Positions 1-9,246 of a stretch of 34,178 nucleotides of DNA are shown in pieces. Source of the stretch: Polyrhizophydium stewartii. Lineage: Eukaryota; Chytridiomycota; Chytridiomycetes; Rhizophydiales. The position numbers and the translations under genes are program-made. Position 1 is the stretch's first letter. The number at the start of each line of letters is the position of its first letter. The notes under the pieces were generated by a model. It searched no databases, had not been told where the DNA came from, and saw only the letters and a program-made list of their open reading frames with translations. The DNA lies in NCBI GenBank assembly GCA_027604665.1, contig JADGIZ010000050.1, positions 1 through 34,178 on the forward strand, written 5' to 3'.

Positions 1-252
1 CCCGTGCGCAGCACAGGGTTCATCCAGCTGAGGGAGACAAACGACCACGGCCCGCGGCGCACGACGCCCGGCGAGGCAAGCGCAGCCCTTGAATCGTGCA
101 CAGGCGCCAGTGGATCGCTCTTGGGTTGTATCGGCCTCGTTGTCACCGCTTCGCGGCGCGCCTCGGCTTTATGCGGAGTTTCGCGTCGGCCAATCACGCT
201 TCATTCTTGAGTCCATCGAGCTGCGTTCAGCAGATCCAGCACAAAAATCGCT
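1..252. other. Left edge, downstream of glucosidase II
   Basis: About 250 bp beyond the glucosidase stop. No gene, RNA or repeat recognised; the open frames here lack protein-like patterns. Confidence 0.4.
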
Positions 253-3200
253 TCAAGCGAACTCGAGCGCCCACGCGTCGCCCATCGTGGCGGCGGGATT
301 CTTGACCGTGACGACGAGGGTGCCGTCCGACGCCTTGGTGGCCTTGAACCCGGCCTTGCGGCCGCCAGCCACAGAAACGGACTTTGGCGCAGAAGCGAGC
401 CCAACGACCACGACGCGCTCAACACGCATGCCGAGCTCGGCAAGGACAGCGGGTGTGGCATCCGCGACCGAGAAAGCCGGCAGGCGCGCCGGTTTGGCAG
501 TAAGCTTCCCGTTCTTGAACTCAAACGTTGAAAAGATGTACGCGCCGCTGTTGAAGGCATACGTCTTGCCGTCGTCAATGTAAATCGAGCCAGAGGCTTC
601 CCCCTGCAAGCAAGCATCGAGGCAGCGCCGACGTCAGCAATGCACACAGCAAGCACGAGCAGCGGCGCACAGCGATTCGGCACGCACGTTCTTGTCGAGG
701 GCAACCACGAGCGTGTATGGGTCCTTCTTGGTCAGCGACGAGGAGCGACGGATGCGGTCGCGGCGCGGCACGATGGAGCCGCCGCGCAAGAACACCGGAA
801 CGGCCTCGAGCGGGGTTTTGAAGGCGAGCATGCCGTTGGCCGAGGGTTTTGCAGCAATGAACGTGTCGTAGTGGAACCAGGTCTGCAGCCGCTCAGCAAC
901 GGGGCGTTGGCGACTCGTCAGCGCTGGCAAACCAGACGCAGGTGCGAGGCACACGCACCGACGACGGCGGCAGGTAGACATCGACCGATGCCTGATCCTT
1001 GGCAGACACCGGCTTGACGAGCAGCGCGCTGCCGAGCATGAACTGGTCGTCCATGGCAAACGTCGCCTCGTCGCTCGGGAAGACCTGAACCATTGATCTG
1101 CAAGTGCCGTCGTTGGGGTGAGCAAGCGGAGATTGGGCAGCGTAAGTGCCAGGCTTTACAAGAGACAGGCCGTTCTATCGTGACCCACCGCATGACGGGG
1201 TTGCCCGTGCGGCTCGACTCGCTGAACAGTGTGTAGAGATACGGCAGCAGCTTGTAGCGACGGCGGATTGCCTCGCGGATCAGGGAGGTGTACGGCTCGC
1301 CAAACAGCCACGGCTCGCGGCGCTTGGTGTCGATGTGTGCGTGGGCGCGGAAGAAGGGCTGGAAAGCGGCGGTCTGGTACCAGCGCACGAGGAGATCCGG
1401 CTCCGGATTGCCAAAGAAGCCGCCGACATCGGCTGGCGGACAAATCCAGTCTTGTCAGCCTTGGGAACGCATGAGAGGGAAAGGCAAGATCCACAACGCA
1501 CCGCCTGCAAAAGTCACGCCAGCGATGCTCGTGGAGAGGATCATGGGGACCGACGCAGCCAGGTGGTCCCACTGCGCAAAGTTGTCGCCGGTCCAGATGG
1601 CGCCGTACCGCTGAGTGCCGGCAAAGTAGGCGCGCGAAAGGACAAACGGCCGGTCGGCGTTGCTTGCGCGGGCGAGATGGCCCTCGAACGTGGCGCGGTG
1701 CAGCAGCATGCCGTATGCGTTGTGGACGTGGCGGTGCTCCCAGTTGTTGAAGTGGAGGTTGTCCTTGGGCATGGTGATCTCGGGGCCGTTGAAAACAGAG
1801 GGCTGGTGTGCTGTCAGCGCACAGTCGTGGCCAGCCGCGAGCAGGGAAACAGCCAACCTCGTTCATGTCGTTCCAAGTGTAGAGCGACGGGGTGGAGCCC
1901 TTGTACTCGGAAAAGGCAAACTTGGAGACCCAGAAGGCGCGGCCGGCGGGGTTCGTGTAGTCGATCCAATTGGAGTCGCCTGCGTTTTTGCCGGAGAGGG
2001 TACTTGGTCAGCGTCGCCAGGGTGGCAAAAGAGTAACTCGGCTGGCGCACCTGGCCAGCAGAAGCCGTCAAAGGCATTGCTGCTGACATCCTTGACAAAG
2101 AGACCGGCATCCAGGGCCTGCTTCGACACGGCATAGTTGTTGTCCTTTTTGATGTGCGGGTCGATGATGGTGACCATCTTATTCCGCAGGCATGGATGGC
2201 ACTCGATGGTCAGCTCCGAGAACAGCCAAAGCTGGGGACGAGGCATGCGTCGCACCTTGCGCTGGCGTGTGGCAAGGGCATTCTGCATCCTGTCGGGCGT
2301 GGGGAACTTTGCGCCGTCCCAGGTGAAGTAGCGCTTGCCATCGGTGTGCTCGATGTCGAGCCAGAGCACGTCGTAGGGGATGTCGTGCTCGTCAAAGCCA
2401 GCGTCGACGGCCTTGACGTCCTCCTCGTTGTTGTAGTTCCAGCGGCACTGGTGGTAAGCAATGGCAAACTGCTGCGGCATCGCTGGGCGGCCGGTTAAGG
2501 CGGTGTAAGAGTCAAAGATGTTCTCCTGGGTCGGCCCGAGGAAGAAGAAGAGATCGAGGACGCCGGATTCGGCCATCCAGTGCGTCTCGACCGACGGCGT
2601 CGCGCCTTGGGGCTTCTCGACGTCGACCCACATCTCCGCCGAGTTGAGCAGCAGGACGGCCACCGAGAGATCCTTCCTGTGCGACATCATGAACGGCACA
2701 GAGCCGTAGAGCGCCATGGGGTTGTCGAGCTCGTACTCGAAAACGTCGAGGTTGTAAAGGCGATACGGGTCCGAGTATGCCGCACCTGGACCGCTGTTGC
2801 AAGGCCGAAAAATGCAGAGAGAATGAGAGGCGATGGAAATGGGGGGCGGAACTGCCTCACGGCGCTGCTTACCGCGTGGTTTTTAGGGCGAAGCTGGAGG
2901 CGTGCTCGGGAAGACCATAGACATGGCTCGATCCGGGGAACGAGACGTCGATGCCGATGGATTCCGGGCCTGTGCGCGGGTTTGGCGGGTAGTGAGCCTT
3001 TGAGCGGTGCACACACGTCGGCGCCAGAGCACACAGCAGACGCACCACGCGGCTTGGAGTCGGTCCTGCCGCCAAAGGTCTCCTCCCACATGCCCTCGAC
3101 AAACTTGTCCTTGAGCTCGTTGATCTCGCGGGTGGCGTCGTCGACTGGGTCGTCCGGGTTCTCGGGGATGGCCTTCTTGGCGAAGCGCGGGATGGCCGCC

Positions 3201-3829
3201 GCATCGTCCTTCTTGCGCAGCTGCTCGATGTTGAGGAAGCCGCGGCCGTTGAACACGATGGCCAGCTCGCCGTTGACGGCGAGCTCGATGCGGAAGGGGC
3301 TGGAACGCATCGTGAGCACATTCTCGCCCGCGTCGCCGAAGCGCAGGCGCAGCTCGTCCTTTGTGTTGGCCTCGGCGACAAAGGCCTGCGAGGGCACGGC
3401 CAGCGGCACGTCGTCCTTGGCGGCGCTCTGGGCGCCGGCGGGGGCCGCGGCGTCCTGGTACGGGGCGTCGACGCCGGCGGCCGTCGCGAGCGCAAAGGCC
3501 GCGGCGCCGGCGAAGCGCGGAAGGAGCGGATCGCGCTCGTCGACGCGCAGGCGCACGGCGCCGCCGCGCAGCACGTCCAGGCGCAGCGAGAACACGTCAG
3601 TCGGCTCGAGGCCCATGAGAAGCGCCGTGACGCGGCCGGCGGCGGCGTCGAGTGCGACGGACGCCGGCACGACGGAGAAGCGCGCGCCAGCGCCAGCCAC
3701 GACGCCGCGCTCGGCGAGCGAGGCAAACGCCTGCTGGCGCACACAGAAGCCCGAGGCCGCGCAGCCCTTGAAGTCGCTGTGCTTGACCGCGGCGCACGCG
3801 GGAGCAAGCACGAGCGCCGCAACGGCCAT
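253..3829 (-). CDS. GANAB: Glucosidase II alpha subunit (GH31), 10 exons
   Basis: ER alpha-glucosidase that trims the inner glucoses from N-glycans (calnexin cycle). Exons, high to low: 3829-3046, 2969-2873, 2793-2256, 2177-2051, 1979-1858, 1802-1502, 1432-1189, 1097-959, 882-688, 603-253. All nine introns (55-91 nt) have GT/AG ends, and the joined frame is exact at 965 codons, close to the family length. The N-terminus MAVAALVLAPACA is a signal peptide, followed by the family-typical KHSDFKGCAASGFC. The GH31 nucleophile lies in WNDMNE (Asp about 553, split by an intron after the Glu) and the likely acid/base in WTGDN (Asp about 629). FFRAHAHIDTKRREPWLF and MDDQFMLGSALLVKPV are also diagnostic. 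No HDEL-type signal is present, as expected because the beta subunit retains it. An upstream in-frame ATG at 3922 would add a polyglycine stretch; 3829 is preferred because it places the signal peptide first. Confidence 0.95.
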
Positions 3830-4542
3830 GCGCAGCAGCGCGCCCAGCGTCGTGCCGCCGCCGCCGCCGCCGCCGCCGCCGCTTGCTGTCGAGCTTCCCG
3901 TGTCTTGGGGCCACAGTCTCATGATCTGGCGCGAACCGCGTGGCTTGCATGTCGGCCGTCCATCGCGCGGCGAGAGACCCTGGGCGCCATCGAGCATGCA
4001 GGATCCGCCGAGACTGAAGCTGATGGGGAAGAGGAGCGCTTGCGAGCAGCTGACTGTCCTTCGTCATTGATCAGTGTGGAAAGAACAGCAGATCCCATAT
4101 CTGCCAAAGATCCGATCGCAAGCACCCGCTGACGGGCTGCGACTGAGCGAGCGCTGCGGCCGTTTACCGGAGCGCATGGCTGGGCCGGGGCGGCAAGGCG
4201 TGCGAATCCACGATGGTGGCAGGCCATGAAATGCTCAGTCGGTTGCAAGCCGACCAAGCTTGCCGTCGAGATCATGATCAGCGCAGTTGCCCGCCCGCTC
4301 GCTGCGGCCGCGCGGTCCAGGGCGCTGGCCGTTGCACCCGGTGTCGCCAGCAGCCCCCTCGCGCGTGCAATGCACTCGCTGCGCACCAGTTCCCAGCCTC
4401 GCAGGCACGTGTGCCGCCTGCGCTGCCCGCCTGGAGCGCAGTCGGGGTGCACGGTTTTTGTTGTCGCAGCTGGCTGACTCGCTGCTCGTCCTGACTCGGT
4501 ACTGCGGTGGACGTGGTGCGGCCGCATTGCTCGGGCCGGCGC
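3830..4542. promoter_or_regulatory. Divergent intergenic region between glucosidase II and OXA1
   Basis: About 710 bp separate the start of the minus-strand glucosidase gene from the first ATG of the plus-strand OXA1 frame, so both promoters must lie here. I saw no clear TATA box. The right-hand part may be coding: an ATG at 4274 opens a stretch rich in Arg, Ala and Ser and free of acidic residues (MISAVARPLAAAARSRALAV...), which looks like a mitochondrial presequence. It could splice into OXA1, for example from a donor near 4409 to an acceptor near 4617, in phase. The tract at 4453-4469 (gtttttgttgtcgcag) also resembles a splice acceptor. I could not settle the true first exon. Confidence 0.5.
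3854..3880. repeat. (GCC)9 triplet repeat
   Basis: Nine perfect GCC units lie 25 nt upstream of the preferred glucosidase II start codon. On the minus strand they read as GGC. They are 5' UTR if translation starts at 3829, or encode a Gly run if it starts at the in-frame ATG at 3922. Confidence 0.9.
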
Positions 4543-5875
4543 ATGCGCGGATCGCTCGGCTCTGGCAGACCGCTGCTGCTTGCGGCGTCCGTGGGCGCCG
4601 GCATCCCTGCGCTGCAGCAGCATACGCTTATGGCGTCGCAGCGCGCTCGCTCTTTCTTCTGGTCGTCCAAGCCGTCCGCAGCGTCGCCCGCGGCCGCCGT
4701 CGCCGAGCCGGCTGCGCAGGCGGGAGCAGCGTCGGAGACGCTCGCCCCGGCCACGTCGGCGGCCTCGGACGCTGCGGCTGCGGCAGCCACCACTGTGGCG
4801 GAGCAGAGCCCGTTTGCATTCGCGCAGGGCACCGACATTGCGCAGGCCGTTATGGACGGGCAGATCAAGGCCATCACGCAGCTGGGCGATCTTCACTCAC
4901 TCGGCCTCGCCAACAGCAACCCGGTCGGGTGGTGCCAATCTCTGCTTGAGGTCGTCCACGTCTACATGGGACTGCCGTGGTGGGGTACGATTGTGGTTGC
5001 TACGGTCGTTATTCGCCTGCTGCTCCTGCCGTTTGCGATCAAGGCACAGCGGGCCACTGCCAAGCTCGCGAACCTGCGGCCGCAGTCGGAGCCGATCCAG
5101 AAGGAGGCGATGCGCCTGCGCTCGATCGGAGACACTCCTGGGTCTACCCGCGAGTACAACAAGCTGCTCGAGCTCTGGAAGCAGCACAACGTGTCGCCGT
5201 TCTCGGCCATGTGGGGCCTTGCGCAGGCGCCTGTCTTCCTCTCCTTCTTCTTTGCCATCAAATCGATGTCTCAGCTTCCCGTTCCGGGCTTCGAGGTCGG
5301 CGGCCCGTCTTTCTTCATGGACCTGACGGCCACGGACCCGACGTACATTCTTCCCGTGCTGTCGTCTATCGGTGTCCTGATGACCATGGAGGCACGTACT
5401 TTGACCGGAATGCTCTCTCTCACCCAGGCAGATGCGTCATGCTGACGTGTGATCATACAGATGGGCATGGCGATGTCGCAGGGAGGATCTCAGAGCCAGG
5501 CGAACACGATGCGGACGGTGATGCGCCTCCTGGCCATCATCACGATTCCGTTTGTTGCGACCCTGCCGTCGGTGAGCGCGATGCTGAGCTGTATTCGCTT
5601 TCGCGACGATCGGACTCGCTGACGGCAGAGTGACCCGCCAGGGAGTGTTCATGTATATGATCGCTAGTAGCATCGTGACGTTGCCCCAGATCTACCTGCT
5701 TAACGTGCCGGCGGTGCGCAAGCTTTTGGGCATTCCTATCATCAACCACGACATGCCGGTTGCCGCGGGAGGCTCCATTGCCGTCCGACCCATCACGATT
5801 GAGCAGGCGTCCAAGAACATCTCCAAGGCCCAGAAGGAGCTTTCGCGGATGCAGATCAGCAATAAGAAGGCCTAA
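4543..5875 (+). CDS. OXA1: OXA1/YidC-family mitochondrial inner-membrane insertase
   Basis: Inserts mitochondrially made and imported proteins into the inner membrane. Exons: 4543-5391, 5461-5571, 5642-5875 (397 codons if the first ATG of the open frame is used). After a low-complexity Ala-rich N-terminus the YidC/Oxa core begins near GLPWWGTIVVATVVIRLLL (first membrane segment), then KAQRATAKLANLRPQSEPIQ, the APVFLSFFFAIKSM segment, and the last segments in RLLAIITIPFVATLPS|GVFMYMIASSIVTL followed by LLNVPAVRKLLGIP. The C-terminus is Lys-rich, as in ribosome-binding Oxa1 tails. Intron 1 (5392-5460) fits only with a GC donor (GAG|GCACGT); no GT donor gives a workable frame. Intron 2 (5572-5641) is GT-AG. 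The start is uncertain: GTG at 4507 is not a eukaryotic start, 4543 is the first in-frame ATG, and an upstream presequence exon at 4274 is possible. Confidence 0.92.
5392..5460 (+). other. GC-AG intron in OXA1
   Basis: Sixty-nine nt between GAG|GCACGT and ATACAG|ATGGGC. Both flanking exons are in the same frame and match the Oxa1 family. Reading through the intron hits a stop at 5443. The nearest GT (5396) is out of phase with the acceptor. Confidence 0.75.
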
Positions 5876-5946
5876 GGACTGCCATCTCGAGTGCCAAGGG
5901 CCGCTGACAGCGGCGCGTTGGGCGCATCCTGCAAGCTGGCTGCAAT

Positions 5947-5952
5947 AATAAA
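5947..5952 (+). terminator. Polyadenylation hexamer for OXA1
   Basis: AATAAA, about 71 nt after the OXA1 stop, inside the short convergent spacer (5876-6146) shared with the SRPBCC gene. Recognised by sequence only. Confidence 0.5.
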
Positions 5953-6146
5953 GCGCGACCTCAACCAAGCATACGGACATCATGTTGCGCAATGGATGGA
6001 CAGGAAAAGAAGGAAAATGTACTGGAATGTCGGGGACTCGACGCAGCAGCTCAGCGCCGCAAATCGGCGGAGAGGGGCGGGCGTGCAGAGGTATGCGCTT
6101 GCGCAGGCGTGCAGATCGATGAAAATGGCGAGTTTCGTGGCGCAGG

Positions 6147-7083
6147 TCAGCGCTTGATCTGGCTCATTGGAGGCGCGATGGTGATTGGCCTGATCATGCC
6201 GACCGTGGGCTTGGGCTTTGCGGCGCCGATAGGCGGGTCGCCGGCCGGAGCCTTGACGCGGAGCATGGCGCGGATGGACGGCTTGTTGTCCTCGACGAGC
6301 TTCTTGAGCGCGGCGACGGCGCGCTGGAACGCCTCTCGGCACTCCTTCTCGATCCACCACTTGTAGAGGGGGGCCAGGAACCCGGACACGACGACGCCCA
6401 TGGTGAGCACAAAGCCCTTGCCGTCGGCCGCGGGGCGGCCAAAGTCCCAGAACCAGTGCGAGAGAGCGCCGCTGAGGTTCACGTCTGCTCGTCGCCTGAT
6501 CAGCCTTGTGACTGACGGCGACGCGGGGTGGCGGGAGGGTGCCGCTGAGAGCAGAATACGGCTCGGCGGCCGCCAATGCAAGCGGTAAGGGTCGTGGAGC
6601 AGCGAGCTCGAGCGCTGGCCGCCGCGCCGCGCTTGCGAGGGCCAAGGCAGGCAGCCGGGGCAGCGAGCGCAGCAGCGATTGCGCGCTGGGGCGACGAGGC
6701 ACGGTTGCAGCGCGCGACGCACCGTATGCAAAGTACTCGTTCTTGGCAAGGTCGGCCAAGACAAAGTTGAACTCGCCGCGCTCCTTCATTTGGAGGAAGC
6801 CAGTGGCCCCCGTGACGGCGCCCCTGGCCGGGTCGTCGAGCGCGGCGCCCTCGAGGCCGTCATCCCACACGGGCCAGTTGGGCACGTCGCACAGGATGTC
6901 CCACAGGCGCTCTGGGCGAGCAGGCGCGAGAGCGCGCGGCGGCAACGCGGGGCGTCAGCGGAGCAGGCACATGCCAGTGACGGGGGTGACAGGCCCGCGG
7001 GAGGGGTGCGTACCAGGGTTGCCGGCAATGTCGATGCTCTCCTGCGCGACCCAGCTCGACTGGACGGTGCAGTACGGCGGCAT
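6147..7083 (-). CDS. SRPBCC (START/Bet v1-like) fold protein, 198 aa
   Basis: Predicted hydrophobic-ligand-binding protein of the SRPBCC (polyketide cyclase/dehydrase-like) type; substrate unknown. Exons: 7083-7014, 6911-6723, 6484-6147, exact frame, 198 aa. The signature is VAQESIDIAGNPERLWDILCDVPNWPVWDDGLEG, the N-terminal strand and helix with the W-x-x-W pattern. It is followed by a Gly-rich turn (GAVTGATGFLQMKERGEF), then HWFWDFG and a C-terminal amphipathic helix (YKWWIEKECREAFQRAVAALKKLV). The tail after the helix is basic and Pro-rich. Intron 1 is 102 nt; intron 2 is 238 nt, long for this window, but the protein pattern continues directly across it. The gene lies 145 bp downstream of the PFK stop on the same strand. 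No signal peptide is seen. Confidence 0.75.
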
Positions 7084-7228
7084 GGCGGGGCGATCTGCGT
7101 GGGCAAGCGGGCTGCCGGTGTTCGGGCAGGCGGACACAGAGAGTTGGGGGAAAAAGGAGAGGCCGATTCATTTTGGTGCCCAACGTGGGCGGAGCGGAAG
7201 CGGAACACGATCTGGCGGACCGCGGGCT

Positions 7229-8998
7229 TCACTCGAGCGACAGGGCCATGCCCGACGCATCGAGGAAGGACTGGAAGTCCTGCCCACGTGTATCGACCTT
7301 CTTGCGGCTTTCAACTGCACGGGCCATTGGCGCGTGCACAATGTAGCCATGGATCATGCCAACGATCATGGCCGTCTTGCCCGCCATGGCGGCGTGCGCG
7401 GCCATCTGGCCGAGCTGCAGCGCGAAAATGGCGTCCGAAGCGACAGGCGGTGCCGAGCGGATCGTGTAGCTCGGGTCAATGTACTTGATAGTATGCTGCA
7501 AACGATGGGGATGTTAGGCGGCATCGGGCTCGGGCAGTGAGGGAGGATGCAGAACAGACCTCGATCTTGAGCGCCGAGAGCCGCGCTCCAAGGATATCCT
7601 TGAGATGCACTCCAATGTCGGCAAACTTTTTGTTGCCCGAGGCGTCGGTGCCGAGGCTTGCCGCCTGGCAGAGCTCCTGGCCGGCTCCCTCGCTGACGAC
7701 GATGACGCAGTGCGCGCGGGTTTTGAAGCGCTCGACGACGGCGCTGCGGGATATGTCAGCATGGCTTTGGACTTGTCGCGCAGCGGAGCATTCCAAACGC
7801 ACTTGACGACGGCGTCAAACGTGAACTTGGTCTCTGGCAGCAGCAAGAGGTTCACGTCGCCCGAAGCAAGTGCGGCATGCAGGGCGATAAAGCCGCTCTC
7901 GCGGCCCATCAGCTTGACGATGCCGATGCCGTTGCGGGCTGAGCGTGCCTCCTCGTGGACAGCCTGGATCGCGTCCTGGGCGAGCTGGACGGCGGTCTCG
8001 AAGCCAAAGGTCCGCTCGACATAGGCAATGTCGTTGTCGATGGTCTTTTCGACAGCAACGGCGGGGTGTGCGAGTCAGCGCCGCAGAAACAAGACCAGCG
8101 CAAGGACGACACACCTTTGGCACGCCGACGACCGAAATGGGCAGATTGCGGCTGCGGATCTCGTTTGCGATAGCCACGGCGCCGCGTTGCGTGCCGTCGC
8201 CGCCGATTGTGAAGAGCACGCTGACGCCGAGCTCAACGAGGTTGTCGACCAAGGCGCCGATGGGCTGCGGGCCGCGAGATGTTCCGAGGATCGTGCCGCC
8301 AAAGCGGTGGATGTCGCGGACGTAGCTTGGCGTGAGCTCGACCGTGTTCTGAGCGTGGTTGTCAGCCGTCAGTAGCAAAGAGCGGCCTTCAAGACCGAGC
8401 GGCAGCAGGACGCTCTGAAAGCACAGAACAAAGGACTGGGCCGCAGATCAGGCACCTTTGAGAAGATGCCCTCGAAGCCATAGCGGAAGCCCAGGATGCG
8501 CGGCACGCCGTATCTGAAAGTAAGGGTGTTGACGATGGCGCGCACGACGTCGTTGAGAGCGGGGCACAGGCCGCCGCAAGTCTGGCTGGCGTCGTCAGCG
8601 CTGGGGGCGGGGTGTTGCCGTGGCGTGCTGGCTCGGCGACGCACCACGACCGCAGCCACAGCCTCGGCTGGCTTGAAGAATAGGTTCTTGCGCGGGCCGG
8701 CCTTCTCGACGGCAACGTGGCTGCTGTTGGGGCTGCAGCCGCAGGAGGTGGCGAGCGTCGGCGTCGATGTTGGTGTCGGTGCGTGCCGGGGCCGTTGACG
8801 GCTGGCCGACGGGCGCCAGCGCGAACATGCTCACCTGGACGGCGAGACAGACGGATCAAGGAGCACGGCGTCGTCGTCCGGGACGAACATGGTTGCGGGG
8901 ACGGGCGACGGCACGGTGCAGGGGCCGAGGTTCTCGATGCGCCACGCGCCTGCATCAGCGGAGGCTGCAGTCGGGAGCGGCGCGGGCGGGGGCGTCAT
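7229..8998 (-). CDS. ATP-type 6-phosphofructokinase of the plant/oomycete group
   Basis: Phosphorylates fructose 6-phosphate in glycolysis. Exons: 8998-8835, 8732-8645, 8581-8456, 8348-8115, 8044-7803, 7743-7560, 7495-7229; 434 aa, about half the length of the duplicated PFK of most fungi and animals. The N-terminus carries the group pattern [28 protein letters not shown]. Then come [25 protein letters not shown] (phosphate loop), [42 protein letters not shown] (catalytic Asp), [37 protein letters not shown] and [22 protein letters not shown] rather than GGDD, together with Lys in PKTIDND, is the combination of plant ATP-PFKs, so ATP use is inferred over pyrophosphate. Start ATG at 8998 is the only in-frame ATG before the conserved N-terminus. 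The acceptor of intron 1 is ambiguous (8733, 8724 or 8721, all in phase). Confidence 0.92.
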
Positions 8999-9246
8999 TG
9001 GTGTGGATGGGCAACCCGGGCGAGGCGGGCGAGATGGCGCTGAAATACGTCGCGCGTGACTCACGCAACGTCAGCACGACGTCGCCGGGCAATCCCATCC
9101 ATCGAGATCTCATCCATCGGGACCTCGGCCGGATCTACGAGGGGCGCTCGTGACCTGTACATGGCTCAGGGTGCCAGCGCGGGCAGCGCGATTCATTCCA
9201 ATACGCGCGCGAGACGCAGAGCAGGGGCGAGACGGGGCGGGGACGC
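8999..9246 (-). promoter_or_regulatory. Spacer holding the PFK promoter and RPL5 3' end
   Basis: About 250 bp between the PFK start and the RPL5 stop, both on the minus strand. It must hold the PFK promoter and the RPL5 3' UTR and cleavage site. I see no AATAAA or TATA-like motif. Confidence 0.4.

Noticed and set aside
2580..4070. Long plus-strand open frame of nearly 500 codons
   Set aside because: Antisense shadow of the glucosidase II exons; Arg/Ser/Ala-rich composition with no domain, produced by GC-rich third positions.
4507..4542. OXA1 start at 4507
   Set aside because: The codon is GTG, not ATG; unsuitable for a nuclear gene of this kind.
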